A DNA stretch of 64,000 bases. Origin: Astropecten irregularis (taxonomy: Eukaryota; Echinodermata; Asteroidea; Paxillosida; Astropectinidae). The stretch is from NCBI GenBank assembly GCA_963971285.1, contig OZ020245.1, positions 20,722,983 through 20,786,982 on the forward strand, given 5' to 3'. Position 1 is the first letter of the stretch. Each line of letters starts with the position of its first letter. The notes under the pieces are model-generated. The model saw only the letters and a program-made list of their open reading frames with translations. It did not search any database and was not told where the DNA came from. Positions 33,949 to 45,855 of this stretch are shown here, piece by piece. A program made the translations under genes and the position numbers.

Positions 33949-34463
33949 AGTATTCGTATGTGAATCCGACCATCACATAATATCCGAAGTGTTCCATTGT
34001 AATGTTCATTCTTCAAAACAGATGGTTCTAAACAATGTGACCGGAACCTAAGAGATGAGTCATGTTAAGCTCAGTGTTCATTCTCATCAGATATTAATAC
34101 TTAGATCTATATCTATATCCTACATCTCTGAAAATACTTCCAGTTTTGATTTTATGGGTAGATTTGATTATTTTTAGTTCCTTTTTTCGTTCTATTTGAT
34201 TTATTAGAATTACAAATACAAATACAATTTTACAAATATACTTTTATTATACTGTAGTATATAATAATTTCCTGTCAGGATGGGGGAGTGGCAGTATAAG
34301 TGAATTTTGTGGGAGGTAAGTTAATTTAACCAATAAGGTTGCATTTTGTACAAAACCAAAAACATTTTGGGAGAGTGGCTGGAACAAATAAAATTAGGTG
34401 CTTACTTTAGGTAGCCCATTTTAAGTTACTGTAGGTCTATGCCATTAGGTATTCGTTTGAATC

Positions 34464-34826
34464 TTAAAGGGATGGTACAGAACTGTTTTTTGCGACAAAA
34501 CCGTTGCTGACAGTGAAAGCACATTATGTAATCCATCATATACCTTAACTGACAAATCTGTAGAAGTTTGAGGTCAATCAGCCATCTGGGTCACGAGAAA
34601 ATAGTGAAATCCCATTTACACATTTCAACGAATGAATAAAACACTTCGAAGCGAATTATTCCAATCAGAAAATAGTTTCATTTATTTCTCAACGAATATG
34701 GCATTTCAAACAAAAACATTTCATGGGATGTTTTCTCCTATCATCACCATTATACTGTGTAAGTTTTATGTGAATCTGTGATCTTGAAGTGTATTTTGTC
34801 TTACCAATTCTGTACCATCCCTTTAA
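34464..34826 (+). mobile_element. D copy 2
   Basis: TTAAAGGGATGGTACAGAAC to AATTCTGTACCATCCCTTTA. The body parallels D copy 1 closely, with a short deletion after CATTTCAACG. Confidence 0.9.
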
Positions 34827-35946
34827 AATCCATTCAGTTTTGGGGTGATCAAAGTCAAACTAATGTTCATTTTGTAAGTAGATTCAGGACCAGATATTTA
34901 CGGAGCATACACTGTACAGCTTTACTAGTTGTCAATTGTGTTACTGCAGGTTATTAGACCGAACCCATAAGGGTTTTTAAATCTGTTTATTGGGACCAAA
35001 TATTGGCATGAAGTCACAAATTTGTTCAGTGAGTAAATGAGAAAAAGCATTACTTTAAGAGTCAGGAGAAATGTCTTTTTTGATTTTTAAGTTTATCAGA
35101 TCTTTTGGGGTATATGGATTATTTGGGTTCATTTGAGTTATTTTCTTTTTTGTTTCAGAAAATCAATCATAATACTATTGTGTCTCCATGTTCTGATTTG
35201 AATGTAATATTTTAGCACCCTTTCATACTAGAGTGAACTCCCAGAAGTTTACCAGCAACCATGATTTTTTTAAATTACCGGTATTAAAGACAATTCAATA
35301 TGCGGATGGTATTTATTGGACAGCCATGCTGAATGTGAAGCATGTAAAAGTGTTATAGCGCCACCTGTTGGTGAAGTCAAGTTAGTGGGATATGTGGTAC
35401 CAGAGTGCAGCACACCATGGTGAATAACTTTCCTCAGACCCCCATGCAAAATAGCAATTTTCAACTAAAACACAAAAAAATACTCTGAGCTGTCTGATGT
35501 GCCAAAGCAATATAGCTAAATAAAACTGGAACCTTTGATGTTCATGTTTGTTATATGATGTATGCATTCAAGTAATATGGAGTGATTCAAATCTAGCTTC
35601 GCAGTGTTCTAGTTTCATCAATTGGTAACCAATAACTTTTAGGTGAAAGCTCCATGCCCCAAAATGCTCCTAAAATTGCTAAATTGACTGGAGCCATACT
35701 GAAAATAGCGCCATGTAATTTACTACATGGCAAAATATAGCTACCGCTGGGCTAGATTCCATCTAAATGGCTTTTAGATGAAAGCCGTAACTCTGGGGAC
35801 TGAGTTTTCCATAGTTAACAAAACTCTCCATTCAGGGTTTAAGGGACACTTTTAAAAGAAGAGAACATTTTGTTGACAAGCTGGTGGGCTGATTTTGGCC
35901 CTATTGCTGGTCTTCACCCAGCTAGACATTCATTCAGGTTCACACT
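34827..35946. other. No gene seen
   Basis: Text such as TATAGCGCCACCTGTTGGTG (35356) and AAAATAGCGCCATGTAA (35703) hints at other old repeats. Nothing coding is recognised. Confidence 0.45.
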
Positions 35947-36320
35947 TTAAAGGGTGCGTACAACATTAATTGGTAACAAACCAAAGCAGAAATGTTTACA
36001 GATTTATGTATAACTTTCAGGGTATGAAGATGGTGCTGGTAGAAACATGCCATTAAAATATTTCCGCCTGAAATGGTGTACTTATCCAGAAATTAGTAAA
36101 ACAACGACCCAAAACAGTTTTGATCTTTCGGGTAAGATCAAAACCATTCTTTATGTTTTATAAGAAAAAATGAGTTGGGTTTTGGCTATTTTCTTGGGAC
36201 TCAGATGTCCGATTGAGCTCAAATTTCCACAGGTTTATTATTTCATGTACATATTTGATTAGACAAAGTGTGAGTGCTGTTCTATCTGTCACCTTTACCA
36301 ACGTTGTACATGCCCTTTAA
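35947..36320 (-). mobile_element. B-type copy with altered termini
   Basis: TTAAAGGGTGCGTACAACAT to AACGTTGTACATGCCCTTTA; the inner blocks (AACAAACCAAAGCAGAAATG, GGTGCTGGTAGAAACATGCC, GAGTGCTGTTCTATCTGTCA) are B-like, but the outermost GGGTGCGTACAAC is unlike other B ends. Confidence 0.82.
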
Positions 36321-37235
36321 GGCAAGACAACACCAGTGGTTTGATTGAGCCTGTTCAAGGTTCACTGTAATCAAATGTGGGAAAGGGGTGAAAGTGCTTG
36401 ATAATTATTGCTTAATACATAATTAATGACAATATAAATTCTATTTTGAATGTAAGTGCTTAATTTGTAAGAAACAGTTACAATATCGATACATTTATGC
36501 CCCGCCCCTCAAAAAAGTCCCCCTTGGAACCGACCCACACAACAATAGCTTGTGATGTCACCTAAAGAACTAGTATAGGCTCACAACGCAGTATACTGTG
36601 TGATATTCTGCATGTGATGTAAGCAAGGTTTTTCGTCGCGAAAAGTGGGGTGCTAAATTATGGGTCTAAAATACCTCCTTTCTATATATAATATTTGTTA
36701 GCATAAACAAAGATAGACAGGTTGAGTTTTATAACAATACAGATGTATTTTATTTCATATGAGTTTTGATTACAGTAAACCTTTAATATTTCCTTTGGAT
36801 TTTATGATAAAAACCAAACATCCCTTATGCAAACACCATGAATGCATAGTTCATGTTGAATTCATTGTCCTGATTGTTTTCTTGGTTTTTTGTTTTCGCC
36901 AGTGAGAGGTTTTTGGTTGGTACGTATTTATCTATCTTGGATGTAGTTCCTAGTAAAACCACAAGTGTCTGGGTGATTGGCATAATGAGTTTTTAAAGCA
37001 TGTTTTCAAAATTGGTTTTTGATGTTTTTATTGGTAATCAATCAATCAACATCTTGATTTCACTGATTATGTTTTTGAACTACTGTGATATCTTCTCAGC
37101 AACTGGTGCTAGCCTTTTCAGAGAAAGATAACAACTCTTTTGGATTATTTCCGGGCAATTAGAGATAGTAGACCGTACAACTGATGCAAAATATTTTTTA
37201 AATCGCGTAGAAATTTCAACAGTTTGTATTACTCC
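36321..37235. other. No gene seen
   Basis: AT-rich sequence. A 148-codon minus frame starting further right (37080-37526) runs through H and S elements and is not a gene. Confidence 0.5.
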
Positions 37236-37443
37236 ATGACCTGTTTCGGAGGGTTTATGAAACAGAGGCTCAGGCTCCGGCTCCATTTCGTGAATCCATT
37301 CTAAAATAACAGGTATCAAAATAGAGGCTTTTAGCTGAGGTTGGGAAGTATATTCTCTGGTTTGAAAAAGAAAACCACAACCTATATTTTCAACATATGG
37401 ATGACAGAGCTGAAGCCTGAGCCTCCGTTTCATAAACCCCCTA
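37236..37443. mobile_element. H copy 3
   Basis: GGAGGGTTTATGAAACAGAG, GGCTCAGGCTCCGGCTCC, the H core, then GAAGCCTGAGCCTCCGTTTC and ATAAACCCCC. Both hexamer ends are present but short. Confidence 0.85.
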
Positions 37444-37731
37444 AAGCCCTTTTCACACTGCAGAGCCAATCCCCGGGGAAATAAATCCCTGGGGAATTTT
37501 CCCCCCAAAAACACCCCAGCAACCATTCACACTAGACCCATGGAAACTCCTGGGGACACTATTCCACTAGTTGCTTTTCCCCTGGAAAACGTAAATCCCC
37601 GGGGATTTCGGCTTTAACCCTACTCCCGAGCAGGGGTGAATATCATTGATAGTGTGAAACGTCTGACCAAAATACCCCGACAATGCCCCACCAATTCCCC
37701 AGGGAATTTGTCTAGTGTGAATGCCCCCCTA
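37444..37731. mobile_element. S: MITE with CCCTTTTCACACT ends
   Basis: AAGCCCTTTTCACACTGCAG to CTAGTGTGAATGCCCCCCT. The interior is rich in CCCCGGGGA and CCCCAGGGAAT motifs in both orientations. It starts directly after H copy 3. Confidence 0.75.
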
Positions 37732-38760
37732 AGTTAACTGGCTGGTCTGCAAAACAACAAAACATTTCTAAATTTGGTCACATGAGGGCAGCATCCAAAG
37801 AGATTAATGCAAAGTTCTTAACTGATGCTGTTTGGGGGAACAGTTCCTTAAAACTAAATAATGTTCAAGACAGTTTGAACTGAACAGACAACAATTTAGA
37901 CATAAATGTAAAGCCCTGCCACGTATCTACAGAATTACTTCCAGGGAAACTTTGTTCTCAATAAACTCACCATTAGCAATTTGTCTCTCTCTTTTTACTT
38001 GTAAATCTCATTAGTTCTCTCTTTTTCTTCACAATGAGTCATTTTCCTGAAGAACTTTGATAAAAATAAAGTGTTCATATGGAAAATCAAAATCCAATTG
38101 AAACCACCCCCCTTTCAGCTAAAACTTTCACAGATGAACTCACACACACATTTTATGCTTTTTATTGTAATGGCCCTTTAAAAACATTTTTCTTTTACTG
38201 TACCATGTGGGCAAAGGTGTTCATTTCTCTAATATCTGTAAAGTGTTAATATTACAGATGGTAACCCACCCGTCACCCCCATTAAAAGGTCACCATCTCT
38301 TCACCTACGTGACCTTTACAATCCCCCTGGTGCACCACTGTGGGGAGATGCCCCTGTCAGGATCCTCTGCTGGTTATCGATTGTTAATGCACATGTACTG
38401 GAATAGTAGAAAAAAATTTCATTTGTCACTGAAGCTAAAACAGGCCGGACAAAAAGCCTTTTTCTTGAGACTCTAGCAAGATATTCAGATTTTTTTTTTA
38501 ACTATAGTGCAATAAAAATGCATGCACTGGCAGTTTTGTTCTCCATGTTAATTCCAGAACTCTCTATTTTATCTGCTCATGATTTCCGTTCTTTTTGTTC
38601 AAGTTTTTTTTTTTTTGTAAAGTTTTTCCGGTTGTGCTTTTACTTTTTTTTATCTGGCGAAGAGCCTGAGTTCCATTTTCTGTATTAAAATTGGCAACAC
38701 GGGATGTGGGTATTCTTGATGTTTTGATGTTTGCAGGTCTTGTGCACATATATTTTGCTC
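37732..38760. other. No gene seen
   Basis: An 89-codon plus frame (38207-38476) has no domain. T-runs at 38491-38500 and 38606-38616. Confidence 0.45.
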
Positions 38761-38930
38761 TTAAAGGTATAATACATGATTTGGTAAAGGTCACACAACA
38801 GCACTCACACTTTGTCTAAACCAACATGTACATGTACATGTACATATTAAAAATACCACACCTGTGAACATTTGAGCTCAATCGGACATCAGAGTCATGA
38901 GAAAATAGCGAAAAATCCAATTCAATACAA
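38761..38930 (+). mobile_element. B copy, right half missing
   Basis: TTAAAGGTATAATACATGAT, ACAGCACTCACACTTTGTCT, GAGCTCAATCGGACATCAGA, then the match stops near 38925. A TACATG microsatellite-like stretch interrupts it. Confidence 0.8.
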
Positions 38931-38959
38931 TTCCAGCTTTTTAATTAATTTAATCATCA

Positions 38960-39180
38960 AGTAACCACAAGGGAAACTGACTGGTTTTATGGCTTCTGAC
39001 TGCCAAACGAACAAAGATAATTGACTATTGGGGTCACCACCAATGTGGAGCTGGATAGCTCAGTTGGTAGAGCGCCTGTACGGTGTTCAGGAGGTCGCCG
39101 GTTCGAATCTTGCTTCAGTCAATTTTTCTTTGCTCACTTTTCAATGTCAATACAATTCCCATAGATTTCTTTCATACATT
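38960..39180 (+). repeat. U copy 1: tRNA-derived SINE-like repeat
   Basis: GCTGGATAGCTCAGTTGGTA (box A) and GGTCGCCGGTTCGAATCTTG (box B) give a D-arm (GCTC/GAGC) and a broken T-stem. The flank ACTGCCAAACGAACAAAGAT and ATTGACTAT is shared with copies near 44.3 and 47.7 kb, so the unit is larger than a tRNA. The poor T-stem and mismatched anticodon stem argue against a functional tRNA. Confidence 0.75.
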
Positions 39181-39576
39181 TGTAGCTGTCGCTGAAGATT
39201 TACCTCGTTCATTTAAATGTAAACAAACAATACATATAATATTAGTTTGTTTTTGTATCATTATTTTTGTTTGTGTTTATTTGACCTCATTAGCCTAGTC
39301 CTTGGCCGTGCATGTGGCAATGTAGTCCCTTGATTTCCTGTATTCGTCCTCACATCTGTTTAAAGAATAAGTTGTTGGTGTATATACTTCCCGTCAGTGG
39401 CTATAGTTGACCCGCAGGGTTAACTCTAATCATCCAGGGTATGGTAAATCAGGGTTTATTTCCTTTGGTTGGGAGAATCTTTCGCAAGCCCAAATATACC
39501 CCTCAGATATTGTCTGAGGGACCCGGGCTGTGGAACTCATTTTCTGAGAAGAAAAAAATCCCAAAACCTATCAATT

Positions 39577-39946
39577 TTAAAGGTAGTATCATACTTTGGT
39601 TTTTATCAAAGAAATACAGATTCATGGGCAAAAATATCAAGACAGATACAGTAACTGTCATCTGTGAAAATTGCAGTCCCATACGTTGCCCACTTTTTGA
39701 GAAAACAGTGAAAAATAGCCACAGTATTTCTTATTAAAGTCTTTTCTCTTTTATTTTTGATCTTTTCAAAGATCAAAAAGATTTTCGGTCGTTGTTTCAC
39801 TAATTTCTGGATAAATACACCACAATTTCAGGCGGACAAATGTTAACGGTATGTTTCTACCACCACCATCTTCATACCCTAAAGTTATACGTAAATCTGT
39901 GAACATTTAGTTTTGGTTTCTTACCAAAGTATGATAGTACCTTTAA
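39577..39946 (+). mobile_element. A copy, complete
   Basis: TTAAAGGTAGTATCATACTT to ACCAAAGTATGATAGTACCT and TTAA. One of the best-preserved A copies, with the central GATCTTTTCAAAGATC. Confidence 0.9.
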
Positions 39947-40730
39947 AGCCACATTTTAAAACAGTCCTGTCATATAACTATTATGATGCACAGTAACTGA
40001 TTTATGAATTGCTTTGTAATTTGGCATTTAATTGGAGTATTAAGTGTTTCGTCCATCATGTCTATTCAACTGTTTTTCCGCATTTAACTCTTGCTTCCAG
40101 ATAACAGCCTGATAGTTGCTGTGCACGTCTTATGTATATAACTTGTGACATTTTTAACATCGTTGCCAATGAACTTGCGATGTGTTCAATGTGTCACAAA
40201 TTTTGTGAAATGGATGGGACGACGCATCGTAAAGTTGTGACTTGTTACACGTCGCAAAATTGAGTTGTGATGCATGCATCGCAGAGCTATATGAAATTGG
40301 CCCCTGGTTTTGTTTGTTTGTTTGTCTGTGGTTGTTTGTTTGTTTGTTGGGGAATTGGGGTATTTGTTTGCTTGTTTGTCAGGGTGCTCGTTTGCTTGTT
40401 TCATTTCATTCACATGCATTCTGGGAAAGTGTCAAGTTAACAGCGCTTTAACAATGTTGGGGAAGGGTAAAACCAATCTTACTTTGGTATTACTAGCGGA
40501 CCTGCCACAACCTGTTGGCCTTGCCCTATCTGGTCAGTTCTACTCAGTCCTTTGCCAATTTCCTTTGTAAATATGACCTGTCATTCAGGTCACCAAGGCT
40601 TTACTCAAACTGGCCACTTGCCACATTTTTATTTCCCTGCTTTAAGACCCTAATATTTCTATTTTATTAATTTATTCATTAACCCATGTACTGGTAAAAA
40701 CAGAACTGAATGGCGCCCTCATTTGTCAAG
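39947..40730. other. No gene seen
   Basis: A C-like end fragment (AGAGCTATATGAAATTGGCC, 40281-40305) is followed by a GTTT microsatellite (40310-40395). Frames here arise from that repeat. Confidence 0.5.
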
Positions 40731-41322
40731 AATGGGAGACTTTTGGAGCGGGCTGTCGATAGAGGGCAGCAAACTACCGGTCGCCTGAAAACTTGTGTAG
40801 GCGCTTAAAGTATGGTGGTTGTCAAAAAACTCTCCAGAAGACGCAGGAAAATGCTGTGAACATTAATTTCAGGCAATTTATAAACAACTTTTAGATTGAC
40901 ATTTCAGCCCAACACCCCAATTTTAATTCCTGAAAAGTGAGGTGAAATTCTTATGTTTGGCGAAGAAGAATGTGCTAGGTCTCGCTTGCCAAAAACTCAA
41001 AGTAAAAACTTTATGCACAAAACAATATGCAGTTTGCCGTCAGCCAGCATGATCGTTTGTAATTCGCCCTTTGGATGGCCAATCTTCACATATTTTGCAT
41101 TTGCGGTCTTTGTGAATTCATGTCCTCCTGATTCCCTGCCACCATTAACCGGACACTGCACAGTATGTTTATACCAGGCATTTTCATGCGCTTATTTTAA
41201 GCCGGTTGTGTTTAACAACAAATATTTGTGCACAAAAGCAATAACAAACACGACACACTTTTCCCGAGAACGGTGAAGGGCGCCCTCTTGAGGTTAACAA
41301 TGGTTAGTCAAAAGTCTCCCAT
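40731..41322. mobile_element. I copy 1, long form
   Basis: AATGGGAGACTTTTGGAGCG to AGTCAAAAGTCTCCCATT. The ends match the short I copy at 42603. The 107-codon frame inside (40953-41276) is unrecognised. Confidence 0.65.
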
Positions 41323-41953
41323 TGGTCAATTGTCGCCTGTCCAACTTCCATCCATTGTATGTGAACACTGTCAATTGAAGCAAATGTTTGCCATGTTATG
41401 AATTAATGAATATTGTGTCCACAAAGTACATTTGCAGGCATACACTATAGAGCTAGTGTAAAGGTCATTTCCATACTCTGGCCCTTCAGATTGCCTTGAC
41501 CAATGAAACCATACAGGAACCATTAACGGACAGTCAGGGTTATGATTCACAAACTGTGTCCACATTTCAGACTTTAGTAGTGGACGATAAAACATAGCTG
41601 TTTGGTTGGCTTCGTAATAATTTGGTAATTTGCAGTAAGCACAAGTATGCAATCATAATGCAATTTGTGTAGACATCAAAAGCAGACGCGATTAAATGTC
41701 ACTGCCCGGCTTGACTTGATAGAAACTTGGCCAGATTTTGGAACGTTGCCAAAGAGAACGAGAGAAAAAGTACTACTTGTAGTTCCCTTTCCTTTCCTTT
41801 CCTTTCCCGCCAAAAAAAGAAAAAAAAAGCGCGGGCTGCAGGCGGCCATCTGGCCGAGTGTGTAAGCATCCTCTCATGGGATGTAACTTCCTCAAGCCCC
41901 GGTCTGTATCCAAACCTTATCAGGAAATGCAGCATATGAGTGCTGCCCACTGC
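41323..41953. other. No gene seen
   Basis: A CCTTT patch at 41788-41806 and a purine tract at 41810-41830. Overlapping frames on both strands cross these and are not persuasive. Confidence 0.45.
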
Positions 41954-42258
41954 AAAAGAACTTGCCAGCCCCTAGTTTACAGTCCTAGACTTGTATCAAG
42001 TCCGCTTTGTCTACAGCTCCCCCCTCCCATACTGCAACTTGCCAGCCCCTGGTTGCATATTGTCCGAGACGACTTGAATCAAGTCCACTTCGCTGACACC
42101 CCCCCCCCCCCCCCCCCCCTCACTGCAACTTGCCAACACCTTGTTGCGGCATACAGTCCGAGACTTGAATCAAGTCCATTTTTCCAACAGCCCCCACCCT
42201 CCCTCACTGCTACTTGCAAGCCCCTGGATCCGAGACTTGAATCAAGTCTGCTTCCGGT
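41954..42258. repeat. Minisatellite, four units of about 75-85 bp
   Basis: The units share AACTTGCCAGCCCCT, a TCCGAGACTTGAATCAAGTC block (itself a small inverted repeat, GACTTGAATCAAGTC) and a C-rich end with CCCTCACTGC. A run of 21 C occurs at 42099-42119. Confidence 0.85.
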
Positions 42259-42460
42259 CCCCATAATTCTTCCAAAATATTGTCTTCAGTTCATTATAAG
42301 ACACTTGCGGACTAGAAAACGACGATTATTGACAAATTTGGGGCTCATACACGATTCTGTAATTTTAGCCTCAGGCTGCAATAAGACCATTGCTTTGCTC
42401 ATTACTATGTATAAGTATGTTGATTTATAATAGAAAAAAATTAATACAGATAGCCAAGTA

Positions 42461-42763
42461 CAGTGGAATGCAACTACAACGAACAGGACAGGATGCACAG
42501 AATTTGTTTGTTATAGTGTTCATTCGTTAAAGTGAAAAATGTTCAGCATTCCTATACATTGTACATAAAAATTGGGAGCCAAGGATGATGTTCAGTACAG
42601 CCAATGGGAGACTTTTGAGAACCGGTCTTCAAGTCAACAGCGCACGCGCAAAACAACACACGCATGCTCACAATTGCGTGCGCATCCGCTGTTGACTTGG
42701 AGACCGGTTCTCCAAAGTCTCCCATTAATGTTCCGTATAGCGGTATTTGTTATAGTTGCACTG
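42461..42763. mobile_element. K copy 1, interrupted by I
   Basis: CAGTGGAATGCAACTACAAC, TTTGTTATAGTGTTCATTCG, TTGGGAGCCAAGGATGATG, then I, then CCGTATAGCGGTATTTGTTA and TAGTTGCACTG. Parts on either side of I join up as in K at 61.0-61.2 kb. Confidence 0.75.
42603..42726. mobile_element. I copy 2, short hairpin form nested in K
   Basis: AATGGGAGACTTTTGAGAAC with the inverse GTTCTCCAAAGTCTCCCATT. The arms extend through CAAGTCAACAGCG/CGCTGTTGACTTG, about 45 bp each, and the centre has GCGCACGCGCAAAAC. Confidence 0.85.
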
Positions 42764-42892
42764 TTATGATAATCTGAAAACACAATTGGAATAAAATAAT
42801 TTGTCCTTATTAATGTTTTGAATTAAAAATGGACCATAATTAGAGGAAGAAGAGGTAAAAGAGCAGACATGCTCGCCAATGGCTTCAATGAT

Positions 42893-43104
42893 ATCTTTGG
42901 GCATTTATGAAATGGAGGCTTAGGGTCCGCTGCTGTCTCAGGCTCTGGCTCCATTTGGTGAATCCATTTTGAGATAACGGGTATCAAAATAGAGTCTTTT
43001 GAAAAGGAAAACAGAGCTTCAGCTCCAATGACAAACCACAACCTATATTTGCTGCATATGGATGACAGAGCTGGAGCCTGAGCCTCCTTTTCATAAACAC
43101 CCTT
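42893..43104. mobile_element. H copy 4
   Basis: CATTTATGAAATGGAGGCTT, CTCAGGCTCTGGCTCC, the H core, then TGGAGCCTGAGCCTCCTTTT and CATAAACACCC. Confidence 0.84.
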
Positions 43105-43680
43105 TGTCTCCAAGTCCAAGTCATCATTGTAATCCCATAATCTTCAGTTATAACACTGCCATGTTCTTATACCAGAATGAATTTGGAGGTCGCCCAACAG
43201 GGGGAGAGAGAATATTTCGGCCACTCAGGCCTGCCCCAGCGGAGTTACTTTCCCCTGGACCATGTGCGGGGTGGATATAGTCCTGGTCAATGCCATAACA
43301 ACACCGCGTTTGGTTTGTTATGATGAAATAATTCAATTATGCCCGCGGAAAATGCGTAATCTAAGACTAACAGAGCCTGATTGGTGATTTATGTAGCATG
43401 TGGCCAGACTGTGCCTAATAATAATAGAGGAAGTGCCAATCACCACAGTGTGGTCTAGTTTCATGGAAACATCTAGTCTTGGTGCTGGACTGTAAGTAGA
43501 CGACATAATATGATTCCCACAGTTAATTTCAGCAAACAAATTTATATTGTGTAGCCATATATTGTGGGGAAATCATTATCAAAAAACATGAAAATGTTTT
43601 GGAACCAGCTCCCAAAATGAATGCCATTTATCTTTTTTAGACAGATGGGACATTTGCTTTGTGTACAAGAATATTAAACC
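43105..43680. other. No gene seen
   Basis: No feature recognised. Short frames near 43148-43336 and 43333-43539 lack any signature. Confidence 0.45.
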
Positions 43681-43681
43681 A

Positions 43682-43858
43682 AAATTGCGCTCCGCACTTA
43701 TGACACAAGCGAGCGATTTGGCTCGGATGTCAGACAAACATTGACTCACACACGTAGTGCACACCATGCATGCACCCACCACACGTTTGCATGGTTTCAA
43801 TGTTTGTCTGAGATCCGGTGTGCTATTTTTAGCGCACTAATAAGTGCGGAGTGCTATT
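43682..43858. mobile_element. F copy 3
   Basis: AATTGCGCTCCGCACTTATG to TAAGTGCGGAGTGCTATT with GATGTCAGACAAACATTGAC and TTTCAATGTTTGTCTGAGAT. GTGCACACCATGCATGC marks the loop. Confidence 0.86.
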
Positions 43859-44224
43859 CCAGCATTTCGGAATTCCAGAGATTTATTCTGAGGAAGGTTT
43901 GTGAAGGAAATGAAAACGAAAGAAAATGTACAAAAATGAAAGTTGTTTCCAAAGCAAGGCTCAGAAGGCTCATCTCAAAACACTTATCCCTTGGAGTTAT
44001 TTCAGGCGACTTTTTTTAGACTAATCTTTCCTAAAATGTTGTGAAGATTTTTCATAAAGGTAGTACAGCTGTCTGAAAGCTTAATGTTGACATAGTTATA
44101 CTGGAAACAATATTTCCCTCTGAAATACTGTCATGTTTGAGAAAACTGCATTTGAAAAGTTGAAAATCTCGCTGACCAGCTCAGTTGTTTTCAGTTGTGA
44201 TAATCTAAAATTGTGATTTTGGGA

Positions 44225-44450
44225 CACCCATGTATTGTTTCTCAAGTTGCAGTATTGCTAATTCTGTGTATATCTTAAATGATCCTTTTGGTATATGGTT
44301 TCATGGCTTCTTACTGCCAAACGAACAAAGATAATTGACTATAAGGGACACCACAATCATAGGGCTGGATACTGTGGTATGAGTGCCAGTAAGGTATTTG
44401 GGAGGTCGCTGGTTCGAATCCTGTTTCAGTCAATTTTTTCTTTTTGATGA
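44225..44450 (+). repeat. U copy 2, decayed
   Basis: TTTCTCAAGTTGCAGTATTG, TTACTGCCAAACGAACAAAG, a decayed box A (GGGCTGGATACTG) and box B GTCGCTGGTTCGAATCCTG. Same orientation as the other two U copies. Confidence 0.7.
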
Positions 44451-44480
44451 AATTTGTACAGGTTATAGTTTTTATATGGT

Positions 44481-44815
44481 ATACAGTAATCCGAATGCAA
44501 GTTTTTGAGTGGCGCCCTCTATTGATTAAAGCAAGAAACTGTGGTGGTGTTTATCGATCTATATGCTCTACAACTCCGGCTTGATGCGCTGCGCGATTTA
44601 TTCCGGAAAGGAACACTTAGTTAGGCCAGTATTCAGCATGGACAACATCTCCCGAATTTCCACACCGGTCTTTTGCTCATGATTAGCTTTCCGTCTTCCC
44701 AGATTTCAATAAGAGATGACTGGCGGTGTACAAAATAATATACTGACACCACCTCATTTTCTTGTTTTAATCAAAAGAGGGCGCCCTTCAATATTGTGTG
44801 CTCGAATTACTGTAT
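44481..44815. mobile_element. J copy 1: MITE with ATACAGTAAT ends
   Basis: ATACAGTAATCCGAATGCAA to CTCGAATTACTGTAT. Inside, GTGGCGCCCTCTATTGATTA and TAATCAAAAGAGGGCGCCCT form a second inverted pair. Confidence 0.78.
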
Positions 44816-44853
44816 ACAGTTTGAACATTTGATGATTGGAATGAATGTTCTCT

Positions 44854-45200
44854 TTAAAGGTAGTATCATACGTTGGTAAGAAACCAAAACAGAATTGTTC
44901 ACATATTTACCTATAACTTACAGAGTATGAAGATGGTGGTGGTAGAAACATACCGTTAAAATTGTTCCATCTGAAATGGTGTAATTTATCCAGAAATTAG
45001 TAAAACAACGACCAAAAATCTTTTTGATCTTTTAAGAGATCAAAAATAAAAGAGAAAAGACTTAAGAAATACTGTGGCTGTTTTTTTACTGTTTTCTCAA
45101 AAAGTGGGACTGAAATTTTCACAGATGACTGTTACTGTATCTGTCTTGATTTTTTTGCCCATGCATCTCTATTTCTTTGATAAAAACCAAAGTATTTAAG
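44854..45200 (-). mobile_element. A copy, right end shortened
   Basis: TTAAAGGTAGTATCATACGT through GATCTTTTAAGAGATC to GATAAAAACCAAAGTATT; the final TACCTTTAA is missing. Confidence 0.86.
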
Positions 45201-45437
45201 AAAATAGCTTGACCATTTTCACAATATACCTTTAATGTATTTCTCAAAGATTCATGAATGTAGGTCTGTGGCATCATTAGCAAGAAGCATTGTTATATGC
45301 CCACGTCAACTGCCTGTGAATACTACATCTTTTATCTAACCAAAAGAATGTTGATTTGGACTGCTTTTCAAGTTCAACCAAAGTTCAGGCATTTTAATGT
45401 GGCCATACAATTGTATGAAGAGAAGGCTTCCAGAGAT

Positions 45438-45855
45438 GGGCAATTCCAGCGTAACGGACATGACAATTACACAGTTTTTGCCTTATTCAGAGGATCACAA
45501 CGTAGGATTGGCAGTTTGCAAACAATTTTAATTAGGCTTATCAGACACATTTAACTATCAGTGACATATGTAGTAAATTTTATGTAATTTCATTGAACAG
45601 TTGTAGAGAAAATGCACTTCTTGTGACCGTAACGGACATGACACTAAGTTGTCATGTCCGTTACGGTCACAAGAAGTGCATTTTCTCTACAACTGTTCAA
45701 TGAAATTACATAAACTTTACTACATATGTCACTGATAGTTAAATGTGTCTGATAAGCCTAATTAAAATTGTTTGCAAACTGCCAATCCTACTTTATGATC
45801 CTCTGAATAAGGCAAAAACTGTGTAATTGTCATGTCCGTTACGCTGGAATTGCCC
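45438..45855. mobile_element. 418-bp near-perfect palindrome, fold-back element
   Basis: The two arms (45438-45643 and 45650-45855, 206 bp each) are inverse copies with about three mismatches and no length difference, around a 6-base loop CTAAGT. The termini are GGGCAATTCCAGCGTAACGG and its inverse, and the motif GTAACGGACATGACA occurs at both the outer and inner end of each arm. AGAT lies directly outside on both sides (45434-45437 and 45856-45859), a likely 4-bp target duplication. No coding capacity. No second copy in the window. Confidence 0.9.

Noticed and set aside
37080..37526. 148-codon minus-strand frame
   Set aside because: It runs through H copy 3 and the start of S; parts match the inverse of other H copies.
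39055..39120. Functional tRNA gene
   Set aside because: Box A and B are present, but the T-stem does not pair, the anticodon stem has a mismatch, position 33 is not U, and the sequence is part of a repeated unit (U).
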